A stretch of 64,000 nucleotides of DNA. Origin: Antitrichia curtipendula. Taxonomy: Eukaryota > Streptophyta > Bryopsida > Hypnales > Leucodontaceae. Both the position numbers and the translations under genes were made by a program. Positions 1 through 12,261 of this stretch are shown here, in pieces (position 1 is the first letter of the stretch; every line of letters starts with the position of its first letter). Below the pieces are notes generated by a model that saw only the letters and a program-made list of their open reading frames with translations, did not search any database and was not told where the DNA came from. The stretch is from assembly GCA_951230915.1 (NCBI GenBank), contig OX579642.1, forward strand, positions 9,238,001 through 9,302,000, given 5' to 3'.

Positions 1-646
1 TTACTATATATTGTAAGACATCTCAATTTTAAAATAATTGTTTTTATGAAGAAATTTGTCGAAGTAAGCCAAATCCGCCTTAATGTCATGAAACTAGAAA
101 CAATTGCTATGTACTTATATAATACTATTGCATCAAAGTCACGATCTTTTAAGATATTTGTATGCAAAGTTGTAGTATAGGGTTTAGGATTTAGAATTTA
201 GGGTTCATGTCATTCCTATAAATATTGTCCAAATTAGAAGTGTATTTTGAAAATAGATGTGTGATAGTATTTTGATGCAATATTAAAAAATTATTTTGGT
301 CATGAACTCATGATAGTATAGATTGATACCTAATTATCTACTTATAAGAAATTGCCCCATTCAATGTCAAATAATGTTGTCAAAAATCGTTTGGAGTTGT
401 ATGTTGCGGAGTGCGGACCATGAAGCTAGAAAAAACATATAGAGTTGTCTTATGTTTCTAAAATTCAAAATTCTTTATTCAAAATTGATATCAAAGAATA
501 TGAATTGTCTATTAGAATATTTTTTCCATTGGGATTAACAATTCTTCAATTCTTCCAAAAGTTATTTGTGTATTATTTTTCATAGAATAGTATACCAATT
601 TCTACTTTAAAAATTTAAAAAAATGAATGTATAGTTCTTTTGAGTT

Positions 647-900
647 TAACCCGTAAAGTCCCGTTGTCCCATTGGGGGATAAAATGGATTTCAGGCAGGC
701 TCCTACGGCCTCAATATTTTTTGTAATTTTCTGAGTTTTTTTGTGAAGATAGAGAATCATATTAGCTTTCCAAAAATGTAATTTTTATTTCAATCGGTGC
801 TCGGGAGCAAAAGTTATGGCACCTAAACCCCAAATTTTAATTCGGCGGGCAGAAAAAAATCCTCAAAAAAACTTTAAATGAAAAATTCTAAAAATTTGTT
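647..900 (+). repeat. Partial copy of a dispersed TAACCC(G/C)TAAAGTCCC repeat
   Basis: It begins with TAACCCGTAAAGTCCC, also found at 29896, and close to the 17-bp inverted terminus of the element at 56637-57419. The copy at 29896 also shares downstream text, including 'gggagcaaaa' about 150 bp in. No matching right end is visible, so it is probably truncated. The end coordinate is approximate. Confidence 0.4.
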
Positions 901-1194
901 TCATATAGATTTTATTTTTATTTACATGGCAAGCTTTAACTGAAGATGGTCCATATATTTCTTGAAGAACTTAATTTGCATTTGTTTTCATATTTTAAAT
1001 TAGTTAGGATTTCTTACATTTGTGAATTTAGGGTATACAATTTAGGATTTAGGTTTTAGGGTATAGGGTTTAGGGTATAAGATTGAAGACCATTGCATTA
1101 AAACACCACTTGAGTTATGTTTAATGATTCAAATTTTTTAAGTAAGAAAGTGGATCTCGATGAGAATTTTGTCTTTCCCGTCCTTGTGATTATT

Positions 1195-1392
1195 CGCTGG
1201 TCGAGGCCGTTTTAGGAGACAGACGATGCACCTGTCCGCCTGGTCGGACGGCCTCAAAAAATCTCCTACTTTCATCTCCACTTTAGAGGGTCTGTCCGAT
1301 CAGGCGGATTGCCCACGCGCCCGCTGATCGGACGGGTCCATTTGATATTCCGTCGCCTTCGCCGAACTCGTCCAATCAGTCGGACGGTGTGA
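1195..1392. repeat. GTCCG/CGGAC-rich cluster
   Basis: A GC-rich island in AT-rich DNA with repeated GTCCG, TCGGACGG and TGATCGGACGG words in both orientations. The same vocabulary recurs at 20222-20400, just upstream of the kinase-like gene, and at 60560-60780, upstream of a minus-strand hAT-like remnant. It may be a promoter-associated repeat. No gene is visible next to this copy. Confidence 0.45.
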
Positions 1393-2628
1393 GCCCCCAA
1401 TTTGTCACTAGGGACTCACAATTTTCTTTTTTTCAATTTTTACAAATTTAAGTATAGTTTTATATACAAAAAACCCAAAAAAGAGAGTAAATCTAAAATA
1501 GGTATGTCACATACCAATATAGCATTTGGTCCATTATAGATTATTTTTCTTAAATAAACTCCATTTCCACTTATATATAGGTTAAAACATGGAAATGTAG
1601 GTAAATAATAGAATTAAGGTTAATCCAACGTAAACAGCTCAAATAGCCAAATCTACAATACATGTGACATTCTATGGCTAAAATTGGTCCGAGGGAACAT
1701 AGTTGAGGTCCTAAGTTCATTCCCAAAGATAGGTTTCATTTTCCCCACAACATCAAAGAAATAGCAGAAACCCCAATTGTTGACCTGTAGGAGTTACAAT
1801 CTCAAGATGGACCCGTAAGAGGAATCTACGGGTGGAGTATGGTGTTCTAGGGTGGAAATCACATTTGGGACTCAATGGCGAAATCAACTTGTCAAGATTC
1901 TCTTATATGTGAAAGATTCCCTAGTTGCCGGGATTAAAAAGAGAAGACAAAGTTGATTCTCCTTTGACCTTTGTGCAAAATAAGAGTATGAATTTTCACA
2001 TCCTTTGTGGAATTCCATGAGAGGTTCCATAAAAAGTTTTGGAATTTTCTGACTTACAGAAGATGCCCTTCCAGACGGTCAACCGCCAAAACCTACGATG
2101 GGAAATTCTTAGAAATCACCCAAGTTGCGGTAAAATCTCACTAAAAATTAGATTAGTTTTTTTATGCTAATAAGACGCTCCAATAAGTTTTAGAATATTC
2201 CGATAGCTAGAAGTACCCGAACAAACAAGATTCTTCAAAACTGGCAAAATTGAAGAAATTTCGGGATGTTGACCGGCATTTCCGACACATACAAAATTGG
2301 AATGGGGTCAAAGCTAGGTCTTTTCTTACTCTTCCATACCTACTAAAGAACCTAGGCTAGTTACTTTTCTCAGAAAAGTCAACCTCCAAAATTTGGGTTT
2401 TTACCCCATTTTGGTGTTCAGTTAGCGATAGGTTATGTTGCGTTTTTTAGAGTTTGGTTAAGGGGTGGGGGGTTTCTTAAGACTAAAAATGGCCTTCTGA
2501 AGCCAATGGCGCAATCCGTTTGTGATTTGGAGTTAATCTCCAAAAGTTAGAAGTTTGGACCATCGTAGAAAGTCAAAATTAGTAATTTAGGATGAAAATC
2601 CTAAGTGATAAGATTACTACATGAAAAT

Positions 2629-2680
2629 AAGAGGAGGTGAGTGCCCTTGAAAGAGTATATAAGGGCACTCATTCTCCTCT
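2629..2680 (+). promoter_or_regulatory. TATA box inside a near-perfect hairpin, LTR-like
   Basis: GAGTGCCCTT (2639-2648) and AAGGGCACTC (2661-2670) form a perfect 10-bp stem around GAAAGAGTATAT. The stem continues outward as GAGGAG/CTCCTC. TATATAAGG lies at its right edge. A second hairpin (CTAGAG...GGGG / CCCC...CTCTAG type) follows at about 2927-2992. A TATA box followed by structured sequence resembles the U3-R region of a solo LTR or small retroelement, but no coding region follows. Confidence 0.35.
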
Positions 2681-3082
2681 CATTGTACCCCTTGTAGTCA
2701 TATTTTGGCTCATTTTACACAATTGGGTCCATTTAGTTGGATTTTGGCTGTTTTAGGCCACATTGCCAATTTTGTGTGTTTTTGAAGCATTTTTAGCTTC
2801 ATTGTTGGTGTTTTTGGAGCTCTCTTTGAAGTACATTGGGGTCCCTTCAAAGCTTGCTCTTGCTTAACTTGTTGTGGTTTATTGCAGGTTTTATTGCGTG
2901 GTTCTTATTACTTGGCACTAATCCTAGAGAGCGCCCCCTCCGTACCTTGGCGATGCTGCTTAGGGGGCCCTCTAGTGCCTAATTGTTGTTGCATGGGCTT
3001 AAGTGGAAACTCCTTAATTGCGAAGTTCCCCTAGGTTTGTGTATATGTGTTATTTGGCCTTGGTTAGGTGCTAGTTTAACTC

Positions 3083-3150
3083 TGGACGACACTGCTGTGT
3101 GAGCAGTGAGTAGAGAGGGGAGAGCGGAGAGCGCAAATTTAGAGAACGCA
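3083..3150 (+). repeat. Left terminal inverted repeat of element A
   Basis: GTGTGAGCAGTGAGTAGAG followed by GAGAGCGGAGAGCGCAAATTT-like sequence. It is the approximate reverse complement of 16085-16152, where ATTTGAATTCTCCGCTCTCC leads to GCTCACAC. Elements BD and C have the same GAGCGG vocabulary in their ends. Confidence 0.7.
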
Positions 3151-3265
3151 GAGGAGCCAGAAAGTAAAAAAGTTCTTTTTTATTATTATTTATAGATTTT
3201 ATTATTGACAAATTTGAATATTTTAAAGAATATTCAAGATTCTCTAAGAAATAGTGGAAATTTTT

Positions 3266-3390
3266 ATGACCTATTACCGTGGAATTAAGGGGTAAAAAAA
3301 TCAGTGGGCATCTAAATTTTGAAACTTTTGATTTAGTTTAAGACCCAAGAAATACAAAATAATTAATTTTTGTGACCTATCACCGTGGAA
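3266..3390 (+). repeat. Subterminal ACCGTGGAAT motifs, left end of A
   Basis: GACCTATTACCGTGGAATT (about 3267) and GACCTATCACCGTGGAATTT (about 3371). Related motifs lie at 21903 and 22020 (BD left), 37770 (C left), and inverted at 16046 (A right), 50608 (C right), 57848 and 57965 (BD right). Inverted subterminal motifs shared by family members are typical transposase binding sites. That role is inferred. Confidence 0.5.
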
Positions 3391-3538
3391 TTTGAAGGCC
3401 CAAAAAACAATGAAGGTCTAAATTCGCAAACTTGTGATTTAATTAGAGACTTGGGTAACGCAAAATTGAACTTATGCGAAGGATGAAGTCAAGAAAGAAT
3501 AAAAGAGATTGACATTTTGAGATTGGTGCGTTTGAAGA

Positions 3539-3766
3539 TTGAGAAAGGAGGAGGATGCGGTTGATTTGAATGCAGACATTTTGTGGAAGATAAATGAGAT
3601 GGACAATGAAGACAACTTGGTTGACCTAGAAGAAGAGGTCAAGATTTTAGGGGAATCTTCAAGGACTTTGTTGTTTCATGAGAGGATGAGAAGATTATCG
3701 TCACATCGACTACCATGGAAGGAATGGATGAAGGACCAAACAATTAGCAACATTCGTTTACTTTGA
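3539..3766 (+). other. Short open frame in the left arm of A, doubtful gene
   Basis: A 75-codon open frame, rich in Glu, Asp and Leu, starting at a non-ATG codon, between the left end of A and the transposase 3' end. BD has an equally placed, unrelated charged frame at 22108-22380. I recognise no family and no domain. It may be chance or a relic of captured sequence. Confidence 0.15.
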
Positions 3767-4059
3767 TCGGATCCAATTCCAGCAAGGTCAGATGATGAGT
3801 GGAAGCCACGAGCATTTAAGAGGTTGGCACAACGGAAATCAATTTGGGAGAAAGAAATAAAAGGTTTAGAGATTAGCATATAGAGTGAGACAGTGTGAAA
3901 AACACATGGCAACAATTATTGTAATGCAATGATTTGAGGTGAATAAAATCCATAGAACATGACAATTTATTTTCCAAGGGAGTAGATAGCAAGTACATGT
4001 GAGATCAACAAATGACCAAATCCATAAGAAGACAAAGTAATCCCAAGTTGGCAATGAGT

Positions 4060-7000
4060 CTAGGTGGTAGAATGTGTCAAGAGGCCCCCCTCAAGAATGA
4101 ATTTAATCTCATTGAAGCTAAAGGTTGGGGCATGAATGAACAAGTTCACTTCAGGATCTAATTTAGAGACCTTGACAAAGAGGAAGTACAAATGCTTACA
4201 ATGTAGAAACGAATGTTGCTTGCGGACAAATTTGGTAATCATGTCATTGAAGGCTAGGCAAGTGCAGTTGGGGAGGGAGCTCACTGTGAGTTGGTAAATT
4301 GATTGTGTTGGAGCAGGTTTGGACTGTAGACTAATAATACATCCAAATCCGGGGCGAGGAATCATTGTTACCTTCAAGATCGTTCCCTGTATAGCACGAG
4401 CGGACGCAACCATTTGCATTTGCTTTGCTGATGGTACGTGGGTGGAGCGTCGCGTAGACTTGGAGTTTCTTGAAACAGGGCAAAAGTCAGGATTCGATGG
4501 AACGTCCACGTCGGAGAGGTCGAGGGGAGGAGCACAATTGTTGAAGAGGCGTGTTGGAGTGATGTGCTCTTTCTGTGGCAATTGAAAGCCGGCATTCTCA
4601 AGATTCAAGATCTCCGGGCGAGTGAGGTTTGTGCCAAGCTTCACGGGCCACATAGGAGGAATAGGAGGTCTCTCCTGGTCTGCAGAGAAATTGTCCATCT
4701 ACTTGCGACGCGAGCCCTTGACACAGCGCTCGATGTCATCCGGGCAGAAGAAGAACTTCTCGGGTCTTGGTCTTGCAAATGAGTAATGGTTCCAGAATCC
4801 AAAGTAGGTTGGGGCAGGGGTACTCTTGTCATTTGGGACGATTTTGGCAGTGCATTTCTTCTTGGTGACAACGTGCATAGCCCAACAAGACTTTTTGGAA
4901 TTATAAGGAAGGCAAGCAATATGCCACAACTTCTCGTCAACTTTAGATTCTTGAACGGCTATGATGCGATGAACATCCAATCCGGTAGGTGAAGGAGGCG
5001 CCACCTCCTGCACAGATGGGAAGGACTCCTCGACAATTGTAGGGAGAGGTGTAGGATGAGATCTTGCATTTCTCTGACTAACATGGGGGCGAGAGAAATT
5101 GACGGTGTCAGGGCGGTGAGAATCTTCATCGGCTCCAATAGGAGTGTCAGGTTTGCGCTTCTGTGATCCGAAGACCTCGCCGCCCTTGAGGTGTGGATTG
5201 CGCGTGCAGAATTTGTCCCCGCCGGGCATGGTAAGGAGAACCTTCTACAACACAGTCAGGTCACCAGTTCGTTGAGCCCGGCGTTGAGCACATCTAAGCT
5301 TGAGTTCTTCTTTGCTAGGGCCATCTCCGCCAACGCCACCTTTCAAAAATTGATGGTATGCCACAACTTGGAGGAACACTCGAATATAGTCGTCCACAGT
5401 CGCCATATAGAGATCGCCACCCTTGTTGCCGGACGCTTGAAGCCATTTGTTGTGAATGGATTCGGCAAGGTTGCAATTTGGCATTTCTGCAAACTTTTCG
5501 GCCATCATGATTTTCTCCTGCACAAAGGAAAGATTTAATAAGAAACTGAGAAAATAAAGAAAGAAGTAAAAAGGAAAACATCTAGTGATAAGTCAACAAA
5601 TTTACCAGTTCCATGAAGCCACCCCATTGTCAATAGCGGAAGTGCCAAAAGGCTAGCCAAAGCTCAAGATGCCTTAGTCCATCCTCAGAGGTGCAATTTG
5701 ATGATGCCCACCATGCTTTGATAGCAAGGTACCTCGTCTCTGCCTCTAGCATAGACGAGGCATCGCCATACTGGAGGCAGAGACGCTTGTGTTGGTCTTG
5801 CAATTCGTGCTTGATATATAGCTTTGTATGCTTTTCCAAGGACTGGGTCCAATGGAAGTAGCACGTCCTCTCGCGCCCTTCAATTGGAACCTTGGGATCT
5901 CCGGAGCCGTAGACGATGCGCAGGGCATTCCAATTGGCTTGTGCACTATTCGCCATGAATCCTTTAAAGTATGGCTTTGGGATCCCATGGCGAGCCATGA
6001 CATGGTTGAGGTTATGCCAAAACAACACTTGAACATCTTTGTCTTCGGATTGGAAGTCGCAGCAAGCAATGGTCATGATACGTTGGTACGTCCCATCGTA
6101 AACGTGGCAGGCCATGGTGGTCCATTTAGAGATGCGCTTGACATGGTCGAATATGATCCACGCATGCTCGAGATCCCTGCCTGGTTGCATGCGCCGAACC
6201 AAATCGACTCCACTACCGGGGCCGACTTCAGACATCTTGAAGACGAAGACTTTGTCGGCTTTATCACCTTGGCCTGGGAACTGATTTTGTTGAACGTAGG
6301 CCCAAGTACTAACTCCCCTAAGCTTAGCAATGCCATCCATGACTCCTAATCTACGCATGTATTTGAAGGTTGTAACCTTGTTGCGGAGGTGAGGAGAATT
6401 CAACTCCTTGCAACGATCAAAGACGGGCTCCAGTTCTTCTAATGAAAGAAGTTGATGTGCATCATTATCTTCACGAAGGAGGAACTCACCTACAAAGTCT
6501 TTGCTGGCCTCAAGGACAATTTTACTGTGCGTGGCTTGGGGCATCCTCTCGACGTGCTCTTCGATGAGCGCATTGATGCATTTGCTGCTGTCTCTGCAAT
6601 CACCAACCTTGACAGGGTGCCGATGGTTGCCGATATGAATGCAGCCTCGTTGAGAAGAGTTCTTGCCGTGGACGTAGAAGATCTTAGCATCGCAAAGTTC
6701 AAGGCATTTAGGAGGCTCTTTGAAAATCCTGCATACAAGAGTGGAGGTAATTGGTGGAGGACCACCAATGGAGAAGAGATCCTTGGTAAAGCCGTGGAAG
6801 TCGGTATCGTTCACCGTGGAGGTTCGGTGAGCACGTTGAAGGTAATCGCAGTTTTGATTCTGGCACTAAAGGTAGCCAAGGCAAGTTGATGAGCGGAACG
6901 CAAGGCCAAGGTCGTTGTTAATGTTGGTGGTCTGAGTTTTGGTCCAAACATGGCCATCGTACCGCTTGTCCATGCCCTCCATGGATTTGGCTTTGGAATG

Positions 7001-7732
7001 AGAAGATGAGGCTCCAACCGGGGGGAGGACAAACATTCGGGTACCATCAAACCGTGGGGGGAGGAAATTGACTTCTTCAATTTTCAATCTATCGTAATCT
7101 AACTTCTTGAGGATGTTTTTACTACCAGGCATAGAACCTAGTCTACGTAGACATTGAACAATGCAATTGGGTGGATTGGATGAAGAGGGTACCTGAGGAT
7201 TTGAAAGTTCAGGGCGAGAAAGAGATGGGGTGACAAATGTGGAAGTCTTTGATAAACGAGTAGGATTCACAAGAAGAGTAGGGCAAGTGAGTGCATCTTC
7301 ATCAGAGGAATCAGACAGATCAATGATTGGCTGCACACTAGGCTCACTTTTAACTCTCACTATTGGAGGGGTGTTGAACATGGAAATAGAGGATCGGAGT
7401 GGAGTAAGGCTTTCAGTCAATACCTCCATTTGAGAATTGGTGAGTCCATAAACCCTATATTTGCCAACGCCCAGCTCCCAAACCATTGATCCATTCTCGT
7501 CAAGCCTAGAATTCTCACGCATGGTTACAGAAAGCAAAGATGTAGCAGAATCAAAAATCTCGCGTTTGATCTAGATTGTACTTACTTGTAAAGAAAATCT
7601 GATGCTAAGGTGAAGGGCAGAGACAGATGCAAATCCATCTTCGGCTACAGGAACAAGAATGGAGACCCCAAGGCCATGCGCACGAAGCTCAGCCATCTTA
7701 GCTATTGCAGGGACAGTGGAGGATGAAGCCAT
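4060..7732 (-). pseudogene. MULE-like DDE transposase with SWIM zinc finger, copy A (decayed)
   Basis: The reading frame runs from ATG 7732 to TAG 4060 with one intron (5518-5605; GTAAAT...TGCAG), about 1,194 codons. Order: N-terminal domain; a psi-KxE site then an acidic hydrophobic motif (7291-7362); Cys/His-rich region with CIHIGNHRHPV; transposase core with YDGTY, then ADS/ANSAQANWNA and a CxFHW motif; exon 2 with AEMPNCNLAESIHNKW; and a C-terminal SWIM finger (CTC...CKH, about 4196-4267). This order resembles MULE/FAR1-type transposases, which cut and paste DNA in the nucleus. Premature stops: TAG 7571, TAG 6866 (Gln in copy B), TGA 5630 (Arg in B and C), TAG 5245, TAG 4699 (Trp in C). 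Frame is otherwise intact, so decay is recent. The intron position is shared with copies B and C. Confidence 0.75.
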
Positions 7733-8450
7733 CAACAAAAAGAAGGAAAAGTTAAAGTGTAGAATACAAAGGGCTATGCAATCAAGGAGCACAAGAAAGC
7801 AAATGGACAAAAGGCGAATTTGATGATTTGGACATAGAGGAGGTAGTTCAAGATTTGCAAAGAGAGGTAGTACATAAGAGGAACTTGGAGCTGAAGCATT
7901 CTGCATTATCTATGAATAATGGATCACTGACTACTAATAGACCCCATAATAATTACAATTCTGACAAAGAATTAGAAGAAATTAGAAGTATTCTAGATAG
8001 CGCAATCATTAGTAAAGCCGTTGGCATCATCTAGCCGCCAAGCAACCGTAATAGTCAGGTAGAATTGATGCGCACTAGTTTTTTGAATTAGAACGGAGGC
8101 AACAAATAAATAATGACATGCAATCATGCCCTACAATTGGAATAGTTGCCATATTAAGAGTGGAACAGAGTAATCAAGAGCCTTGTCAATCTAGAAGAGA
8201 ATCTTGCAGACGTCAGTTGTTATTTGGAAGACACCCTTTAATTATAGCCTACTTTATAATTGGATTAATATCTCCTTAACGGTGATATTGTAACGTCCGA
8301 CTATTAGACACCGTGAAACCCTAAACCGCATGCAGTAGCATTATGTAGACAAAAAAAGTTTAGTGAGGGATCATCTTCTGTGAGGGGCATTTGATGTCGT
8401 GAGAGTGCAGTGGTGGTCTGGAGGCATTGTAGGATTTGCAAGACGCACAC
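7733..8450. promoter_or_regulatory. Spacer between divergent genes of element A
   Basis: About 720 bp separate the transposase start (7732, minus) from the first methyltransferase-gene ATG (8451, plus), so it should hold both promoters. BD has a matching 680-bp spacer. A short open frame at 7828-8034 (DIEEVVQDLQREVV..., coiled-coil-like) lies here; I do not recognise it. No clear TATA box stands out. Confidence 0.4.
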
Positions 8451-9534
8451 ATGAAGGAACCAAGCCAGTGTACAGTCTCTACGGTTGATCCAGCGCAGAA
8501 GCGCAAGAAAAGAAGGGGCGGCACGACTTTTACCAACTCAAAGCAGAAGAGGCAAAACGAGTTGAAGAAGAAGGAGTTCCTGAGCATAGAAGGACGAGGG
8601 ACATCTTCAGACTTAAGCGATCCAATTGAGGGGGAAGTAGGTGGTTCTTGGAGGGCAGGTGTAAGATTCGAGTTCTTAACCTTCTGCCAATTGAGGAAGA
8701 AGTGGAGTACACAAGGTCACGAGCAATGGCCAAGAGTGACCAACATACGAATTTGAATCAGACTGATTCAAATGAAGAAGAAAGGGAGGACTCTGTCAAT
8801 ACGGTAAGTTAAACTCATTTGTTATATGAGCCAATGGCATTATTGATTTTTCTGATTCAAATTGTAGTCAATAGCACTTATATTCTGTAATCATGTCAAA
8901 TGTGTGAATAGGGAGAAGAGGGTAGCGGTGGTAGTGGGAATATTTACGAAGGGACCAATGAATTGGATTTTAGTGAACAAGAGCCGCCACCGAGACAAGA
9001 TTTAGAAAGAAACAAAATTGTGGCTCCTTCAAGTAAAAATTTTATACCATACATTAAAAGTGGACAAGGAGCTAGTAAGCCCGCGGCCAGGGCCTCAGTA
9101 GGGCAAGGGACGTTGCAAGCCAAGGAAGACACTGGAAGGCCACGCGATCGTGCCATTGTTCTCACTAAGCACAGAAGCTACTCGAGGCGTGGTGCAACTT
9201 TGGAAAAAGTTGGAGAGAGGCAATGTGAGCATGAGAGACAGAATATGGAGGGGGACGACAATCCAAGTGGGACGCCAATGGGCGCAAGAGAAGAGAGATT
9301 CTTGAATGCACTTGCAGTGAGTATCGAATGGTCTTGGTTTTTTGAATTTCTATGAATGCGCAAGTTTCTTCTATTGCTTGCCGGCTTCTATTCCTCATGC
9401 GTTTCACGGCTGCAGTTTGCTACTCCACCAGTGCTGCCCGTGGCTCTATGATTGCAGTCTAAAGCTTTGTGCAGTTTTGCACTAGTCTTGTACAGTGTTC
9501 ATTAGGGTTATAAGAGCATCGGAGGGGTGAGGTG

Positions 9535-11058
9535 GAGGAACCCGGCGGTTCCGCCAGGTTCTCTCTGCTGGTCCTCCTTCTTCAATTTTATTTCAAAAAG
9601 TGAAATTCTTGTCCATTTGATCTTGTGCTTGCAAACGTGGGGCTAGAGAAGGGGTGGCTATTATGAGTTTGTGACAACGAGACGATGCCGTGAGGTCACA
9701 ACATGTTGTGTCGTGACGGACCCCTATCACAATACAATAGGGTGAATCTAGGATGAATAAATTTTTTACCCCTTTGCCACGGTGTCTATCCTAAGTGGCA
9801 TACACTTATGACGTGTCAACCTGGATTTCCTTTAGTTTTGATAAACTTTTTTTATACTGTCTCGACGTTTCCCCGGGGGGATTAAGGGGCGAAGAAAAGT
9901 TTACTAAATATAGTAAGTTTTGGATTCAGGATTTAAGGGAAAATTGTTGTATTTTGGTGGGGGGATGTAGATAGAGGATGAGGAAATGGATGAAGTAGAC
10001 GGACGGCAAGGAGAAGAAGAGAACGATGACGATGTAGAAGAAGGGAGACAAGTGTCCGTGAAGGGCATTTCTGATCAACGGAGAATAATGGCGAGCGACG
10101 CGGAGAAGAATGGCGTTGCTGTGGAATCAAGCGGCGATGCTTTCCTTGCGGCTGTAGAGGTTAGTTGGAGCCTCTTTGCTTTGTGAATTTGTGCTTTGCA
10201 ATTCAAGTTCAGCTTGCATGCGGGTGTTTTTTGAGCTGCCTTCCCTCAAGTTTAGGGTTTGATACAAGCGCAAAGTCAAAACTTACTGTTAGGGTTTCAT
10301 GTCAAGGTTGACGCACCACCTTGAGGAACCCCGCGGAACTGCGGGATTCTCCCAAGTCAGCCGTGCCCATTGTCGGCCGCTCTCAATGTTGACCGTGAGG
10401 TGATTTTAGGCGCCACAGTTTGGTACTCATAGGCGCTGCATTGCAACTTTTGAGGGGCTGCAATGTAGAGTTTCGGAATTGCGAGCAGTTTTAAAATTCT
10501 TTGCAGTCACGGTTTCATGTGTTCAATCATGTGCATAGTTGGTTGAGGCATCAACTGGGGAACCTCGCGGATCCGCGAGGTTCCCCCAATTTGGCCATGC
10601 ACCGAATCAGCCTCGTTTACTTCCCACATGCATTACAAATATAGTTTAGGATTCCTTGCACTTTGGATTTCATTGGTTTAGGGTTTAGGTTTCAGTATCA
10701 ACTGAAGGAACCTGGCGGAACCGTGGAGTTCCCTTAGGCCATGCCCTTTCTTCATTTGTTTTTCAATTCTTAACTTTGAATACTCTTTGAGAAACCCCGC
10801 GTTTCCGCGAGGTTCCCTCGAGCTGACCTATCTTGCTTTTTCTTGTTCATTTTCAATAGTTTTGTGCTTATTTGTTCTATTTGAGACTAATCCTAAGTGG
10901 ATCACAATGAATGTAGGGAAATTCCGACTTTTTTTTATGTAGTTTCGCCTTTTTTGGAAGTTGCTTTTGCCATTTTAATGTAAAATATTTGTTCTTCAAT
11001 TCCATCTTTAGGCTTTTTGAGACACTCTTGATTAACTCCGCGGTTCCGCCGGATTCTC
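9535..11058. repeat. Six dispersed CGCGG/CCGCG palindromes in introns of element A
   Basis: Imperfect palindromes of about 25-30 bp built as GGAACCYCGCGG, a 0-3 bp centre, then CCGCGRGGTTCC: 9535-9563, 10323-10351, 10557-10586, 10707-10732, 10790-10816, 11030-11058. All lie in introns 2 and 3 of the ParB-methyltransferase gene. I see none elsewhere in the window. The surrounding intron sequence is not repeated between sites, so these are not simply tandem copies. Confidence 0.75.
10557..10586. repeat. Perfect 30-bp palindrome
   Basis: Each 15-base half is GGGGAACCTCGCGGA or its exact complement. It is the best member of the six-site family in introns 2-3 of the A methyltransferase gene. Confidence 0.9.
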
Positions 11059-11940
11059 TACTACTATGTATCTTTGTTCTAATTCATGCATTCTGTTGAC
11101 AGGAGTCCGGGGAGATGGACCTTTTGCAGTCCTTGGAGATTGTTCCATCTCAGCCTGTCTTCGCTTCGGAGCCACTTGTCCCAAATTTTGTAGCAGGGAG
11201 CAACGACATTGCTATTGGGAGGCAAGAGGTAATTGATTTGGAGTATTTGGTGATTGATTTGGAGAATTCCAGTTATAAACATTGTATGTTCAAGTAATAA
11301 TTTGTTTTGGTATTTGATATGCTCAATACTAAATCTTGTGTTGTTTGTAGTCTCCGACTCCTCTACCGCGCTATGTCGAACCGTCCGAGCAAGCTGATCC
11401 GGACATAGAAGAAAATGAACTCCGTGTGCAGCAAAAGGCCGACTCGACAGCGGTTATTAACCGCCTCCGAGTTCAACCCACAAATAAGTCTCGCCTTTGC
11501 ATTCCCCTCTGCCGAATGCGTGCCTTGCCTCTTGTACGCCCAATTAACGAGGTCGATGTCCAACGATTGGAGAATGAATTTGTCACTGGCTACCGTGACG
11601 GCGACCGTGTCCTTTATGTGTCGATCTACAACAATAAGGACAAGGTTCTCGACGTCACTGAGGATATCGTCTCTGGATGGAACCCACTCTAGAAGACTGC
11701 TAGTGAGCGGTTTGACTCACTCATGGCGCAGGATGATGACCTTGTTCACATGGTTGGCAAGATGTTCTTCGTCTGGGAGGGCAACCATCGTCTCACAGCT
11801 TGGTATCAACATGTCAACAAGTTTCATCCTACGCTGGAGTCCTGGCATATTTGGCCGCACTGTATTGCCTTGGATGCACGAAAGAACAGTGGTGTTCTCA
11901 TGAATGCCATGAACGATGTTAACTGGTAAGTTTTGCCTTT

Positions 11941-12261
11941 ATGGGCAATTTCGTTAAAATGGCATATTCCGTATGCCATTTTCAGAGCGGCCACTTTGAA
12001 CTGCGAAAGTGACATCTACGAGGGATATAGATTACATAAATCTTTGTCTTATATAGATTTCAGAAATCTAGCACTACTGTACATTTCAAATCGCGCGGTC
12101 TGAACTTTGAAAGCAACATCTATGACTATTGTAGATTTCAGACATCTATAAGTGGTTTAGATTTCAGAAATCTAGGACAGTTGAACATTTCAGAGCGGCT
12201 GCTCTGAACTGTGAAAACTGCCAAAGTTTCGGAATTTCGCCATTTTAACGAAATTGCCCAT
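11941..12261. mobile_element. 321-bp MITE in an intron of the A methyltransferase gene
   Basis: Perfect 23-bp inverted ends: 11941-11963 begins ATGGGCAATTTCG, and 12239-12261 is its exact complement. The interior holds repeated hairpins of TAGATTTCAGAAATCTA type and GAGCGGC...TGAAC blocks. It lies within intron 5 (11926-12336), so it would be removed by splicing. A target duplication is not clear. There is no coding capacity, so it is non-autonomous. Confidence 0.8.

Larger units (their letters stand above)
1..3073. other. AT-rich intergenic repeat region
   Basis: I see no gene here. The stretch is AT-rich and holds degenerate TTTAGGG-like runs near 180-205 and 1040-1080, part of a dispersed TAAAGTCCC repeat (647 onward), a GTCCG-rich cluster (1195-1392) and an LTR-like promoter hairpin near 2629-2680. 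No open frame of useful length occurs on either strand. Confidence 0.6.

Noticed and set aside
1021..1085. TTTAGGG-like telomere repeat
   Set aside because: The units are irregular and scattered (GGGTTTAGGG mixed with GGATTTAGG, GGGTATA); not a telomere array, at most an interstitial relic.
7571..7586. Intron with donor GTAAGT at 7585 in transposase A
   Set aside because: Reading straight through gives the exact residue spacing of copies B and C with one TAG; a 15-base intron is not credible.
4060..7732. Alternative genetic code with TAG read as Gln
   Set aside because: Several TAG and TGA sites align with Gln, but others align with Arg and Trp, and frameshifts are also present; decay by transitions explains all of them.
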